Source of the DNA: Caulobacter sp. Root1455 | GTDB lineage: Bacteria > Pseudomonadota > Alphaproteobacteria > Caulobacterales > Caulobacteraceae | Direction: 5' to 3' | Length of the DNA: 64,000 bases | Assembly: GCF_001426905.1 (NCBI RefSeq) | Contig: NZ_LMFQ01000021.1 | Coordinates: 421,558 to 485,557, forward strand | Shown: piece by piece, positions 34,054-42,809 of the stretch | How positions within the stretch are numbered: position 1 is the stretch's first letter | Layout of the letters: every line of letters starts with the position of its first letter | Notes under the pieces: model-generated | Told to the model about the DNA's origin: nothing | What the model saw: the letters and a program-made list of their open reading frames with translations, nothing else | The model's database searches: none | Made by a program: the position numbers and the translations under genes

Positions 34054-35213
34054 AGTCGATCGAACTCTTCGCGGGCGCCGGCGGGCTGGGCATGGGCCTT
34101 CACAGGGCGGGGTTCACCCCGGCCAAGGTGGTGGAATGGGATCGCTATTGCCGCGAGACCATCCGCGAGAACCGCGACCTGCCGCGCTCGCCGATGCACG
34201 GCTGGCCCGAGGTCGAGGGCGACGTGCGCGGCGTCGACTTCCGGTCGCTCGAAGGCAAGCTCGACCTGGTGTCGGGCGGCCCGCCCTGCCAGCCATTCTC
34301 GCTAGGCGGCAAGCACAAGGCCTATGACGACGCGCGCGACATGTTCCCCCAGGCCATCCGCGCCGTGCGCGAGACGCGGCCGCGCGCCTTCATCTTCGAG
34401 AACGTCAAGGGCCTGACCCGGGCGACGTTCCGCAACTATTTCGAATATATCCGCCTGCAGCTCGAACATCCCGAGGTGATCGCCAAGCCCGATGAGGACT
34501 GGGCCGAGCATCTGGCGCGACTGGAACGCCACCATACCCACGGCACGCGTGATGGCCTGGCCTATCGCGTCGTGATCCAGGTGGTGAACGCCGCGGACCA
34601 CGGGGTGCCCCAGAAGCGCGAGCGGGTGATCTTCGTCGGCTTTCGCGACGATCTTGATGTCGAATGGAGCTTCCCGCTCGCCACCCATTCGTCCGACGCC
34701 CTGCTTTGGGAACAACACCGTGACGGTCGTTATTGGGACCGCCACAAGGTGGCCAAGGCCGCGCGCCCGAGCGTGCTCGACATGCCGGTCCGCGCCCAGC
34801 GCCTGGAGGCCAAGCCAGACGCCATCGCTTGGCGCACCGTGCGCGATGCCATCGGCGACCTTCCCGATCCCGAATTCGAGCCCCAGGCCGCGCGGAAGAT
34901 CGCCAACCATCGTTTCCAGTCCGGCGCGCGCAGTTACGCGGGTCACACCGGCAGCCCGTTGGACGACCCCGCCAAGACCCTGAAGGCCGGCGTTCATGGC
35001 GTGCCCGGTGGTGAAAACATGCTGGCCCGGCCCGACGGCACGGTGCGCTACTTCAGCGTTCGCGAAAGCGCCCGCCTGCAGACCTTCGCCGACGACTTCG
35101 TCTTCCACGGCTCGTGGAGCGAAACCATGCGCCAACTGGGCAACGCCGTTCCGGTGCGGTTGGCGGAAGTCATTGGCAAGGACGTCGCGAGGAAGCTACG
35201 CTACGCGGCGTGA
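34050..35213 (+). CDS. DNA cytosine-5 methyltransferase, Eco29kI type
   Basis: A 387-residue C5 DNA methyltransferase. Motif I ELFAGAGGLGMGL, motif IV GGPPCQPFSLGG with the catalytic Cys, motif VI FIFENVKGL, motif VIII QKRERVIFVGF, motif IX SVRESARLQTF and motif X QLGNAVPVRLAE are in standard order. The target is unproven; the partner nuclease's family recognises CCGCGG. ATGA and GTGA overlaps couple it to vsr and the nuclease gene. Confidence 0.92.
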   Translation: MKSIELFAGAGGLGMGLHRAGFTPAKVVEWDRYCRETIRENRDLPRSPMHGWPEVEGDVRGVDFRSLEGKLDLVSGGPPCQPFSLGGKHKAYDDARDMFPQAIRAVRETRPRAFIFENVKGLTRATFRNYFEYIRLQLEHPEVIAKPDEDWAEHLARLERHHTHGTRDGLAYRVVIQVVNAADHGVPQKRERVIFVGFRDDLDVEWSFPLATHSSDALLWEQHRDGRYWDRHKVAKAARPSVLDMPVRAQRLEAKPDAIAWRTVRDAIGDLPDPEFEPQAARKIANHRFQSGARSYAGHTGSPLDDPAKTLKAGVHGVPGGENMLARPDGTVRYFSVRESARLQTFADDFVFHGSWSETMRQLGNAVPVRLAEVIGKDVARKLRYAA

Positions 35214-36040
35214 ACAAACCCGTTTCCCTCGATGTCGAGATCGCCGCCTTGCGAGCACGGGTCGCGTCCCTGACCGAACTGGCCGCGAGCGCGCCTTTCG
35301 CGCCGACGGCCCGTCGAAAGGTCGACAGCGAACTTCGCGATCTAATCGAGACGCTGGAAGCCGCGCTACGTCGCCTCGATCCCATCGCCATGCCGCGGTC
35401 GGTGTTCGATCCCAGCAATCCCAAGGTGATCGGCCGCTTCACGGCCCTGGCCATGGTGGCGCAGGAGCGTGTTCCCCTGGCCGATATCGGCCAATTCTAC
35501 GGCTCGGGCGTCTATGCGATCTACTATCGCGGCGCCTATCCGCTGTACGCGCCGCTGTCGGGGTCCGAGACGCCGATCTATGTGGGTCAGGCCGCGCCGG
35601 GCGAACAGGGCGCGCACACGGCGCGGGATCAAGGCCCTCGCCTCGCCGCCCGCCTGAACGAGCACCGCAAGAACATCATCAAGGCCGACACCACGCTCGA
35701 AATCGCTGACTTCGACGCGCGCTTCCTTGTCGTGCAATCGGGGTGGGAAACGGCGGCGGAGGACTATTTGATCCACCTCTTCCGGCCGATCTGGAACAGC
35801 GAGACCAACCTGCTCTACGGCCTAGGCAAGCATGGCGATAGCGCCACGACCCGCGCCAACAAGCGCTCGCCCTGGGACACCCTGCACCCCGGCCGCGCCT
35901 GGGCGGCGAAATCGACCGAAGACGCCCGCACGCCAGAACAGATTGTCGCGGACGTCACGGCGCATTTTCGGCGCCATCAGCCCTATGTCGAACGTGGCGT
36001 ATTGCTCGAGACCTTCTTCGCGGAGCTGCGCCAGAGCTGA
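35210..36040 (+). CDS. Eco29kI family GIY-YIG restriction endonuclease
   Basis: A 276-residue nuclease starting GTG inside a GTGA overlap with the methyltransferase. The GIY-YIG-type fold is seen as SGVYAIYYRG ... PIYVGQA, then RLAARLNEHRKNI with the Arg and His, GWETAAEDYLIHLF with the catalytic Glu, and PIWNSETN with the structural Asn, all matching the Eco29kI type II enzyme, which cuts CCGCGG. The N-terminal coil (ALRARVASLTELAA) is family-typical. Specificity must be tested. Confidence 0.88.
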   Translation: MNKPVSLDVEIAALRARVASLTELAASAPFAPTARRKVDSELRDLIETLEAALRRLDPIAMPRSVFDPSNPKVIGRFTALAMVAQERVPLADIGQFYGSGVYAIYYRGAYPLYAPLSGSETPIYVGQAAPGEQGAHTARDQGPRLAARLNEHRKNIIKADTTLEIADFDARFLVVQSGWETAAEDYLIHLFRPIWNSETNLLYGLGKHGDSATTRANKRSPWDTLHPGRAWAAKSTEDARTPEQIVADVTAHFRRHQPYVERGVLLETFFAELRQS

Positions 36041-36098
36041 GGGCGCCGTCCCGGCCACCGCAGTGGCGAAACTCGCCCGCCCCAGCTAAACCCGCCCC

Positions 36099-37721
36099 AT
36101 GCTCCGCCTCTCCGACCTCAAACTCCCCCTCGGCCATCCGCCCGAGGCTCTGGCCCCGGCGATCTGCAACCGCCTGGGCATCCCCGAACGCGATCTGATC
36201 AGCCACGCCATCGCCCGCCGCGCCCATGACGCGCGGAAGAAGGCGGCGATCTTGATGGTCTATACGGTGGATGTCGCGTTGCGCGACGAGGCGGCCGTGC
36301 TGGCGCGGTTCGAGCGGGACAGCCAGGTGCGGCCTCGGCCCGACACCGACTATCGGCTGGTCGCCCAGGCGCCGAAGGACTTCACCCGCCCCGTCGTCAT
36401 CGGCGCGGGACCCTGCGGCCTGTTCGCCGGGCTGATCCTGGCCCAGATGGGCTTCAAGCCGATCATCCTGGACCGGGGCAAGGTGGTGCGCGAGCGGACC
36501 AAGGACACCTGGGGCCTGTGGCGGCGCGGCGAGCTGAACCCGGAGTCCAACGTCCAGTTCGGCGAGGGCGGCGCGGGCACCTTCTCGGACGGCAAGCTCT
36601 ATAGCCAGGTCAAGGACCCCCGCCACCTGGGCCGCAAGGTGCTGGAGGAGTTCGTCAAGGCCGGCGCGCCCGAGGAGATCCTGACCGAGGCCCACCCGCA
36701 CATCGGCACCTTCCGCCTGGTGACGATGGTGGAGAGCATGCGAGAGACCATCGAGGCCCTGGGCGGCGAATACCGCTGGCAGCATCGGGTCGACGACTTC
36801 GACATCGAGACCGCCGCCGATGGATCGCGCAGGCTGAAGGGCCTCCACCTGTCGACCGGCGGCTATCTGGCGGCCGACCGCGTGGTGCTGGCCGTCGGCC
36901 ACAGCGCCCGCGACACCTTCCAGGTGCTGTACGACCGGGGCGTCCATATCGAGGCCAAGCCGTTCTCGATCGGGGTGCGGATCGAGCATCCGCAGTCGTG
37001 GATGGACAAGGCCCGGTTCGGAGCCTGCGCCGGCCACCCGGACCTGGGCGCGGCCGACTACAGCCTGGCCCACCACTGCGCCAACGGCCGCACGGTCTAC
37101 AGCTTCTGCATGTGCCCGGGCGGCACGGTGGTGGCGGCGACGTCCGAGCCCGAGCGGGTCGTGACCAACGGCATGAGCCAGTATTCGCGCAACGAGCGCA
37201 ACGCCAACTCCGGCTTCGTGGTCGGCATCGACCCCGAGCGCGACTATCCGGGCCACCCGCTGGCCGGGATCGAGTTCCAGCGCAAGTGGGAGAGCCTGGC
37301 CTATGTGGCGGGCGGCTCGACCTACGCCGCCCCGGCCCAGAAGGTCGGCGACTTCCTGGCGGGAAGGCCGTCGGAAGCGCTGGGCGAGGTGCAGCCCTCC
37401 TACCGGCCGGGCGTCGAGATGACCGACCTGGCCCAGTGCCTGCCGGCCTTCGCGGTCGAGGCCATGCGCGAGGCCCTGCCGGTGTTCGGCCGCCAGATCG
37501 CCGGCTACGACCACCCGGACGTGCTGCTGACCGGCGTGGAAACCCGCACCTCCTCGCCGATCCGCATCACCCGGGGCCAGAACTTCCAGAGCCTCAACAC
37601 CGCCGGCCTGTTCCCGGCCGGCGAAGGCGCGGGCTACGCCGGCGGCATCCTCTCGGCCGCCATCGACGGCATCAAGGTCGCCGAGGCGGTGGCGGCGGCT
37701 TACATCGAATCCACGACCTGA
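36099..37721 (+). CDS. FAD-dependent dehydrogenase (COG2509)
   Basis: A 540-residue uncharacterised FAD-dependent dehydrogenase. A short N-terminal domain (1-90) precedes the Rossmann motif VVIGAGPCGLFAGLILAQMG (about 99-118). Diagnostic segments include NVQFGEGGAGTFSDGKLYSQ, FSIGVRIEHPQ, SFCMCPGGTVVAATSEP and the C-terminal GLFPAGEGAGYAGGILSAAI. Substrate is unknown; no quinone- or thiol-specific motif is apparent. The gene lies just beyond the restriction cassette and is core-like. Confidence 0.88.
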   Translation: MLRLSDLKLPLGHPPEALAPAICNRLGIPERDLISHAIARRAHDARKKAAILMVYTVDVALRDEAAVLARFERDSQVRPRPDTDYRLVAQAPKDFTRPVVIGAGPCGLFAGLILAQMGFKPIILDRGKVVRERTKDTWGLWRRGELNPESNVQFGEGGAGTFSDGKLYSQVKDPRHLGRKVLEEFVKAGAPEEILTEAHPHIGTFRLVTMVESMRETIEALGGEYRWQHRVDDFDIETAADGSRRLKGLHLSTGGYLAADRVVLAVGHSARDTFQVLYDRGVHIEAKPFSIGVRIEHPQSWMDKARFGACAGHPDLGAADYSLAHHCANGRTVYSFCMCPGGTVVAATSEPERVVTNGMSQYSRNERNANSGFVVGIDPERDYPGHPLAGIEFQRKWESLAYVAGGSTYAAPAQKVGDFLAGRPSEALGEVQPSYRPGVEMTDLAQCLPAFAVEAMREALPVFGRQIAGYDHPDVLLTGVETRTSSPIRITRGQNFQSLNTAGLFPAGEGAGYAGGILSAAIDGIKVAEAVAAAYIESTT

Positions 37722-37838
37722 TTGCTAGCAGCATCCGAGGGAAGAAGGCCCATCGGCATGCAGCCTTCGCCTTGTCACTCCGAATATGCACTTCAGGTTA
37801 GGGGTGACGAGCTCATGCTTTGACGCTCTCCTACGTCC

Positions 37839-38099
37839 ATGAAGCCGCTGCGCTTCACCCGTCACGCCCTTGTCGAACGCATGCCGCGCTACGGCCTCAC
37901 GCGTGAGATCGTCGAGGCCATCGTCCGCCAACCCGACTGGGTCGAGCTGGATCCCGACGCCCCCGCCGTCGAACGCCGCTTTGGGCGACCGCCCGGCTTC
38001 ATCCGCCACGTCAGGGTGGCGTGCGTGGAGGAAGAGGACCATATTCGCGTCGTATCGGTCTTCCCGGACCGCAACGCGAGACCACCCGATGCGTCGTGA
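37839..38099 (+). CDS. DUF4258 domain protein (RNase-toxin-like)
   Basis: An 86-residue protein of the DUF4258 family, related to BrnT/RelE-fold ribonuclease toxins. The start FTRHALVERMPRYGLTREIV and the middle VRVACVEEEDHIRVVSVFP with a basic core fit. It overlaps the DUF2283 gene by 11 bases; pairs of DUF4258 and DUF2283 genes are widespread and behave like toxin-antitoxin modules. No protein-specific catalytic residue can be named with confidence. Confidence 0.75.
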   Translation: MKPLRFTRHALVERMPRYGLTREIVEAIVRQPDWVELDPDAPAVERRFGRPPGFIRHVRVACVEEEDHIRVVSVFPDRNARPPDAS

Positions 38100-38322
38100 G
38101 CCTACCTACGATCCCCAAGCTGACGCAGCCTATATCCCGCTGTCCGACACCAAGCCGCACGAGGCCGAGGAGGTGGCGCCGGGCGTGGTCCTCGACTACG
38201 GCGAGGACGGCCGCGTTGTGGGCATCGAGCTTCTGCGGGTGAGCAAAACCTTGGCTCCCGGCATCTGGTCCAAATGGCGGGCGCCCGACGCCGGCGACGC
38301 CCGGATCGAAGCGGCGGAATAG
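38089..38322 (+). CDS. DUF2283 domain protein (antitoxin-like)
   Basis: A 77-residue DUF2283 protein: YDPQADAAYIPLSD and the later GVVLDYGEDGRVVGIELLRVSK are the family signature. Its start lies within the end of the DUF4258 gene, indicating coupled translation, and the two genes probably work as a toxin-antitoxin-type unit (inferred). An ATG at 38089 is used. Confidence 0.82.
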   Translation: MRREPTYDPQADAAYIPLSDTKPHEAEEVAPGVVLDYGEDGRVVGIELLRVSKTLAPGIWSKWRAPDAGDARIEAAE

Positions 38323-38331
38323 CACCGCCCC

Positions 38332-38955
38332 ATGCTCAAGATCCTCGGCCGCACCTCATCGTTGAACGTCCGCAAGGTGCTGTGGACCTGCGACGAGCTG
38401 GGCCTGGCCTATGAGCGCGAGGACTGGGGGACGGGCTTCGCCTCGACCCGCAGCCCCGAGTTCCTGGCCCTGAACCCCAACGGCCTGGTGCCGGTGCTGA
38501 TCGACGAGCAGGGCGCGCTCTACGAGAGCAACACCATCTGCCGCTATCTCGCCGCCCGCTTCGGCCACGGCCATCTGCTGCCGCTCGAGCCGCGGCCCCG
38601 CGCCGGGGTCGAACAGTGGATGGACTGGCAGGCCACCACCCTGAACCCGACCTGGGGCTACGCCTTCCTGGCCCTGGGCCGCCCGACGCCGGGCTATGAC
38701 GACTCGGTCAGGATCGCCGCCAGCGTCGAGGCCTGGAACAAGGCCATGGCCATCCTGGACCAGCGCCTGCAAGAGACCGGCGCCCACGCCGCCGGCCACG
38801 ACTTCACCCTGGCCGACGTGGTGCTGGGGGTGTCGGTGCACCGCTGGAAGGCGACGCCGATGGCGCGGGCCGCGCTGCCGGCGGTCGAGGCCTATTACGC
38901 GCGGCTGAAGGAACGGCCGGAGTTCGGGCGGTGGGCGCTCGACGCGGTGCCTTAG
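38332..38955 (+). CDS. Glutathione S-transferase family protein
   Basis: A 207-residue GST with an N-terminal thioredoxin-like domain (MLKILGRTSSLNVRKVLWTC, cis-Pro in NGLVPVLIDEQG, ESNTICRYLA) and an all-helical C-terminal domain containing FTLADVVLGVSVHRW. The catalytic residue would be Ser9 or Ser10 in RTSSLNV. Substrate unknown; detoxification is typical. It is ten bases downstream of the DUF2283 gene. Confidence 0.9.
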   Translation: MLKILGRTSSLNVRKVLWTCDELGLAYEREDWGTGFASTRSPEFLALNPNGLVPVLIDEQGALYESNTICRYLAARFGHGHLLPLEPRPRAGVEQWMDWQATTLNPTWGYAFLALGRPTPGYDDSVRIAASVEAWNKAMAILDQRLQETGAHAAGHDFTLADVVLGVSVHRWKATPMARAALPAVEAYYARLKERPEFGRWALDAVP

Positions 38956-39062
38956 CGTCCATCCTCCGGATCGCCCGCATTCCGCTCCATGCCCCATAAG
39001 GCTTTGCAGCCCTCTTGCGCCAACTTATCCTCCCTCACTCCCGGCGCGAGATAATGCTGCCT

Positions 39063-39836
39063 ATGAGCAGACGCCTGGACGACGCCCCGCCCACCTGGTT
39101 CCGCCTGTCGGAGGAATCCTGGGCCGAGATCGGTGAGGAATATCGCAACGGCGCCACGGCCCGGGCGCTCGGCGCCAAGTGGAAGGTTTCGCCCACCAGC
39201 ATCTACCGCCACGCCTGCAAGGACGGCTGGACCAAGAAGAGCCATGGCGACGCCGTGGCGCGGGCCCATGTCGCGGAGGTTCGCGCCGACGCCGAGGCGC
39301 GACGGGAGGCCGCCGCCGCGCCGGCGCCCGATCCGACGCTCTCGACCGATCCGGCGGACCTGCGGGCGGTCGCGATGGCGCGGCTGGCCAGGGCGATCCA
39401 CGACGGGCGGGAGGACGAGGCGCTGCGCCTGACCAACCTGGTCCAGAAGCTGGAACGCCTCGCCCCACCGCCGGCCTCGCCCACCGACGGCTATCCGGAT
39501 GATGGCGGCGCCTATGTGGACTGGCGGCCGACCCGAGAGGCGGTCGAGCGCGAGGTGGAGATCATGTTCCGGCAGGTGGTCGCGATCGCCTATTTCATGC
39601 TGAAGGACCCCGACAAGGTGCCGCACGTCTTTCGGCGGCGTGTGCGGGAATTTCGCAGGCGCTACCTGGGCGAGGATGACGCCGAGGCGATGGCGAAGGC
39701 CGTGCACTTTACCGAGTACGTCCTGAAGGATTTGGAGGGGGTGGTCATGGACTTCCATGGTCCCGAGCCGAAGCCGGCGATCCGGCGGCCGAACCGGACC
39801 TGGCCGCCGGCGTCTCCGCCCTTCCCCTCCCGCTGA
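39063..39836 (+). CDS. Hypothetical protein with N-terminal helix-turn-helix
   Basis: A 257-residue protein. The N-terminus WAEIGEEYRNGATARALGAKWKV... resembles the helix-turn-helix of phage terminase small subunits and other homeodomain-like DNA-binding proteins (residues about 20-50). A Pro/Ala linker at about 85-100 and a helical, charged C-terminal domain follow (FRQVVAIAYFMLKDPDK; VFRRRVREFRRRYLG). No large-terminase neighbour or other phage gene is near, so a prophage role is not supported. Start uncertain: 39063 (MSRRLDD) or 39054. Confidence 0.62.
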   Translation: MSRRLDDAPPTWFRLSEESWAEIGEEYRNGATARALGAKWKVSPTSIYRHACKDGWTKKSHGDAVARAHVAEVRADAEARREAAAAPAPDPTLSTDPADLRAVAMARLARAIHDGREDEALRLTNLVQKLERLAPPPASPTDGYPDDGGAYVDWRPTREAVEREVEIMFRQVVAIAYFMLKDPDKVPHVFRRRVREFRRRYLGEDDAEAMAKAVHFTEYVLKDLEGVVMDFHGPEPKPAIRRPNRTWPPASPPFPSR

Positions 39837-40565
39837 TCAGCTCGCCATCTTTCGCGTCTTGGCGAACGGGCTGAGGCCCAGCCAGGACTGCATGTCCGAC
39901 GCCAGGTCGGCGTCGCCGGTCAGCAGCAGGCGCTGGCCGTCCAGCGCCGCGCGGACGGTGTCCAGGCCCATCCAGATAGCGGTCATGGTCCGCAGGTCGG
40001 CGGCGACATAGAGGTCGACGTCGAAGCCGGGGTCGACCGAGCACAGGTCGACCGGCGCGCCGGCCCTGCTCGCGTGGGGGCCCGCGTTCGGCTCGACGAT
40101 CAGCCACCAGGACCGCTCGCTGGCCGGCCGCTCGGCGTAGAGGAACTGGATGACGCTGCGCCGCCGGGGCATCGGCTCCAGGTTCATGTTGCGGCGCATG
40201 TCCCACATCAGCAGCGAGGCGTCGAGGTGCTGCAGCGACAGCTCGGTGGTCACCCAGCGCTGGCCCCAGAGGCCCATGGCCTCGATCATGGTCTCCAGCT
40301 CGCGGCCGGCCGGGGTCAGGTGATATTCCAACACCCCGCTGTCGCGGCCGGCGACGCGGCGCACCACCCCGGCGTCCTCCAGGTCGCGCAGGCGCTGGAC
40401 CAGCAGGGCCGGCGACATCCGCGGCACGCCGCGCCGCAGGTCGTTGAAGCGGGTCGAGCCGGCGATCATCTCGCGCAGCAGCACGATGGTCCACCGCGTG
40501 CACAGCACCTCGGCCGCCATCGCGACGGGACAGAATTGCCCATAGCTGCGCTGAGACATCGCCAC
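39837..40565 (-). CDS. HxlR family transcriptional regulator
   Basis: A 242-residue HxlR-type winged-helix regulator with an additional C-terminal domain. The N-terminal region FCPVAMAAEVLCTRWTIVLLRE carries the Cys residues common in HxlR proteins, and STRFNDLRRGVPRMSPALLVQRL is the recognition region. The extra domain (about 110-235) resembles a sterol-carrier SCP2-like fold. It is divergent from the acyl-CoA dehydrogenase across a tandem dyad operator (40614-40656), so it probably controls that gene and itself. Confidence 0.88.
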   Translation of the reverse strand: MAMSQRSYGQFCPVAMAAEVLCTRWTIVLLREMIAGSTRFNDLRRGVPRMSPALLVQRLRDLEDAGVVRRVAGRDSGVLEYHLTPAGRELETMIEAMGLWGQRWVTTELSLQHLDASLLMWDMRRNMNLEPMPRRRSVIQFLYAERPASERSWWLIVEPNAGPHASRAGAPVDLCSVDPGFDVDLYVAADLRTMTAIWMGLDTVRAALDGQRLLLTGDADLASDMQSWLGLSPFAKTRKMAS

Positions 40566-40613
40566 CTCCGAAAGACAGAACGATGTTAGATTAAGGCCGC
40601 CGGGCCGGGCGGA

Positions 40614-40656
40614 CTAGTTCAGTGACTGTACCGGCCAGGTTCAGTTGCTGAACTAG
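40614..40656. promoter_or_regulatory. Tandem dyad operator between HxlR and acyl-CoA dehydrogenase genes
   Basis: The 43-base segment is an overall palindrome with perfect 9-base ends CTAGTTCAG / CTGAACTAG. Within it are two 13-base dyads: TTCAGTGACTGTA (40618-40630) and TTCAGTTGCTGAA (40640-40652), 22 bases apart centre to centre, two DNA turns. It lies 48 bases from the HxlR start and 77 from the dehydrogenase start and is the natural operator for a dimeric regulator. Confidence 0.72.
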
Positions 40657-40732
40657 CTGGCGGAGGCGCGCCTTGGGCAAGGTCACGGAACCGGCGGGGT
40701 CGAGCCCCGCCTCCGACAAGAAGGTTCAAGAC

Positions 40733-41905
40733 ATGCCGCTCGACACCGCCGTTCCCGAAACCGCCGCCGCCCCCGTCGCTGACAGGATCGACTGGCTGGC
40801 CCGCGCCGACCGCCTGGCCGAGACGATCGCCGCCCAAGCCGCCGCCCACGACGCCGACGACAGCTTCGTGGCCGACGCCTACGCCCAGCTGAAGGCCGAG
40901 GGCTTCTTCAAGGCCCTGGTCCCCGTCGAGTTCGGGGGCGGCGGGGCGGAGGTCGCCGAGATCTGCCAGGTCATCCGCCGCCTGGGCGCGGCCTGCGGCT
41001 CGACCGCCCTGGCCTTCGCCATGCACAGCCACCTGGTGGCCGTCGCCGCCTGGCGCTGGCGCAAGCAGGGCGCGCCGACCGAGGGCCTGCTCAAGCGCGT
41101 CGCCGCCGAGGACCTGGTGCTGGTGTCCAGCGGCGGGTCGGACTGGCTGGCCAGCGGCGGCCAGGCGGTCAAGGTCGAGGGCGGCTTTGCGATCACCGCC
41201 CGCAAGGCGTTCTCCAGCGGCTGTCTGGCCGGCGACCTGCTGGTGACCAGCGCGGTCTGGCAAAATCCTGAGGAAGGGCCCGAGGGGGGCCCAACGGTGC
41301 TGCACTTCGCCGTGCCGCTGAAGGCCCAAGGGGTCGAGATCGTCGAGACCTGGCGCACCCTGGGCATGCGCGGCACCGGCTCGCACGACGTGGTGCTGTC
41401 GCAGGTGTTCGTGCCCGAGGCGGCGATTTCGGGCCGGCGGCCCAGCGGGCCATGGCATCCGCTGTTCCACATCATCGCCATGATCGCCTTCGCCCTGATC
41501 TATTCGGCCTATCTGGGCGTGGCCGAGAGCGCGCGGGCCCAGGCCCTGGCGATCACCGGACGCAAGGCGCCCGACCCGCACCTGGCCGAGCTGATCGGGT
41601 CGATGGAGAACGCCTTCGCCGGCGCCGAGATGGCCTGGGAGCGGATGGTCGACACGGCCGAGACCGGCGTCCCCGGCCCCGAAACCACCAACCGCGCCAT
41701 GATCTGCCGCACCCTGCTGGCCCAGGGCGCGATCGCCGCGGTCGAGCGGGCCATGGAGGCGGTCGGCGGGCTGTCGTTCTACCGCGACACCGGCCTGGAA
41801 CGGGCGTTCCGCGACATCCAGGGCGCGCGGTTCCACCCCCTGCAGGACGCGCCGCAGCGGCGCTATTCGGGCAGGGTGGCGCTGGGCTGGGACATCGACG
41901 CCTAG
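40733..41905 (+). CDS. Acyl-CoA dehydrogenase family protein
   Basis: A 390-residue flavin enzyme of the acyl-CoA dehydrogenase superfamily. The N-terminal helical domain (KAEGFFKALVPVEFGGGG), the middle beta domain (ITARKAFSSGCLAGDLLVTS; WRTLGMRGTGSHDVV) and the C-terminal bundle (AMEAVGGLSFYRDTGLERAFRDIQG) are complete. The conserved catalytic Glu position is not obvious, and sequences of this class (with GSTALAFAMHSH) can be dehydrogenases, monooxygenases or DszC-like. ATG at 40733 is chosen (GAAGG at 9 bases). Likely under HxlR control. Confidence 0.88.
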   Translation: MPLDTAVPETAAAPVADRIDWLARADRLAETIAAQAAAHDADDSFVADAYAQLKAEGFFKALVPVEFGGGGAEVAEICQVIRRLGAACGSTALAFAMHSHLVAVAAWRWRKQGAPTEGLLKRVAAEDLVLVSSGGSDWLASGGQAVKVEGGFAITARKAFSSGCLAGDLLVTSAVWQNPEEGPEGGPTVLHFAVPLKAQGVEIVETWRTLGMRGTGSHDVVLSQVFVPEAAISGRRPSGPWHPLFHIIAMIAFALIYSAYLGVAESARAQALAITGRKAPDPHLAELIGSMENAFAGAEMAWERMVDTAETGVPGPETTNRAMICRTLLAQGAIAAVERAMEAVGGLSFYRDTGLERAFRDIQGARFHPLQDAPQRRYSGRVALGWDIDA

Positions 41906-42708
41906 GTCTGGGACGCCTGAGCCTGGGGCTGAGCCCGCACCCGGAACACCCGGGCCTCGCGCGCCACGTCGTACAGGCGATAGACGATGAACGCGCCCGG
42001 CTGGGCCTCGCGGAGGGCTTCCTCGGCGGGGGTCAGCCGGAACGGCGTGGCCGGGCCGCCGGTGGTGGTCTTGACGGCGATGCGGCGCGCGGCGCCGGTG
42101 CGGCTGAAGCTGACCAGGTCGCAGCCCTCGTCATCCGGCGGCAGGGCCAGGCGGATCTGGGCGGCCAGGTCCGCTCGGCCGCGCTCCTCCAGCCGCCGCT
42201 GCTCGTAGACCAGGGCGGCGGCCACGCCGATCCGGGCCAGCATGCGGGCCTCCTGATCGCGGGCGGCGGGGTCGTACTTGGCGACCAGCCGCTCGGCCCG
42301 CTCGCTGGGCGGGACGTGGTGGGCCCGCGACGGCGCGCCCTCGGCCAGGATGGGCGCGACCGTACAGCCCAGCAGAGCCGGCGGCTGGGACAGGTCCTTG
42401 AGCGCGGTCGGCTTGGCGGTCAGGCAGCGGTCGATCGAGTCGACCAGGCTGTCGCCGAAGTCCCAGCGCGGCGGATGGTCCTTCAGGGTGGGCAGGCCGA
42501 TCAGGGTCAGGATCGCCGAGATCTCGCCCTGCAGGAAGGTGATCGCCCCGCCCGAGCGGTTGGTGACGAAGCGCAGGGCGCGCTGGTGGTTGGCCGGATC
42601 GTAGGCGCGGCCGGTCATCACCTTGTCGAGCATGACCAGATAGTCGCCGACCACCAAGTCCTGCTCGGCCTCGTTCCACGTCTTGCCGTTGATCGCCGAG
42701 TCGCCCAC
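41902..42708 (-). CDS. DUF3883 domain protein
   Basis: A roughly 268-residue protein whose N-terminal half (KTWNEAEQDLVVGDYLVMLD; YDPANHQRALRFVTNRSGGA) is common in DUF3883 proteins, and whose C-terminal domain (CDLVSFSRTGAARRIAVKTT, TPFRLTPAEE) is DUF3883 with a PD-(D/E)xK-like nuclease fold: Asp in CDLVSF and Lys in AVKTT. Homologues often sit beside restriction systems; this one does not. The frame runs to 42726; GTG at 42708 (VGDSAINGKTW) is my guess at the start. The last bases overlap the dehydrogenase gene. Confidence 0.72.
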   Translation of the reverse strand: MGDSAINGKTWNEAEQDLVVGDYLVMLDKVMTGRAYDPANHQRALRFVTNRSGGAITFLQGEISAILTLIGLPTLKDHPPRWDFGDSLVDSIDRCLTAKPTALKDLSQPPALLGCTVAPILAEGAPSRAHHVPPSERAERLVAKYDPAARDQEARMLARIGVAAALVYEQRRLEERGRADLAAQIRLALPPDDEGCDLVSFSRTGAARRIAVKTTTGGPATPFRLTPAEEALREAQPGAFIVYRLYDVAREARVFRVRAQPQAQASQT

Positions 42709-42809
42709 GCGGCGACGATGCCCCAAGCGACGGCCCGACGCCAGGATTTGGCTCGGGCGGCGGTTCGGGGTCGGGACGTATCGCCGCCAACCGTGCTAGA
42801 AGCCCGTCC

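Noticed and set aside
33640..36040. Depletion of CCGCGG sites as a sign of restriction
   Set aside because: CCGCGG is plainly present many times in the window (for example in the kdgK region), so no depletion can be claimed by eye.
39063..39836. Phage terminase small subunit
   Set aside because: Only a helix-turn-helix resemblance; no other phage gene around, and the C-terminal half is not terminase-like.
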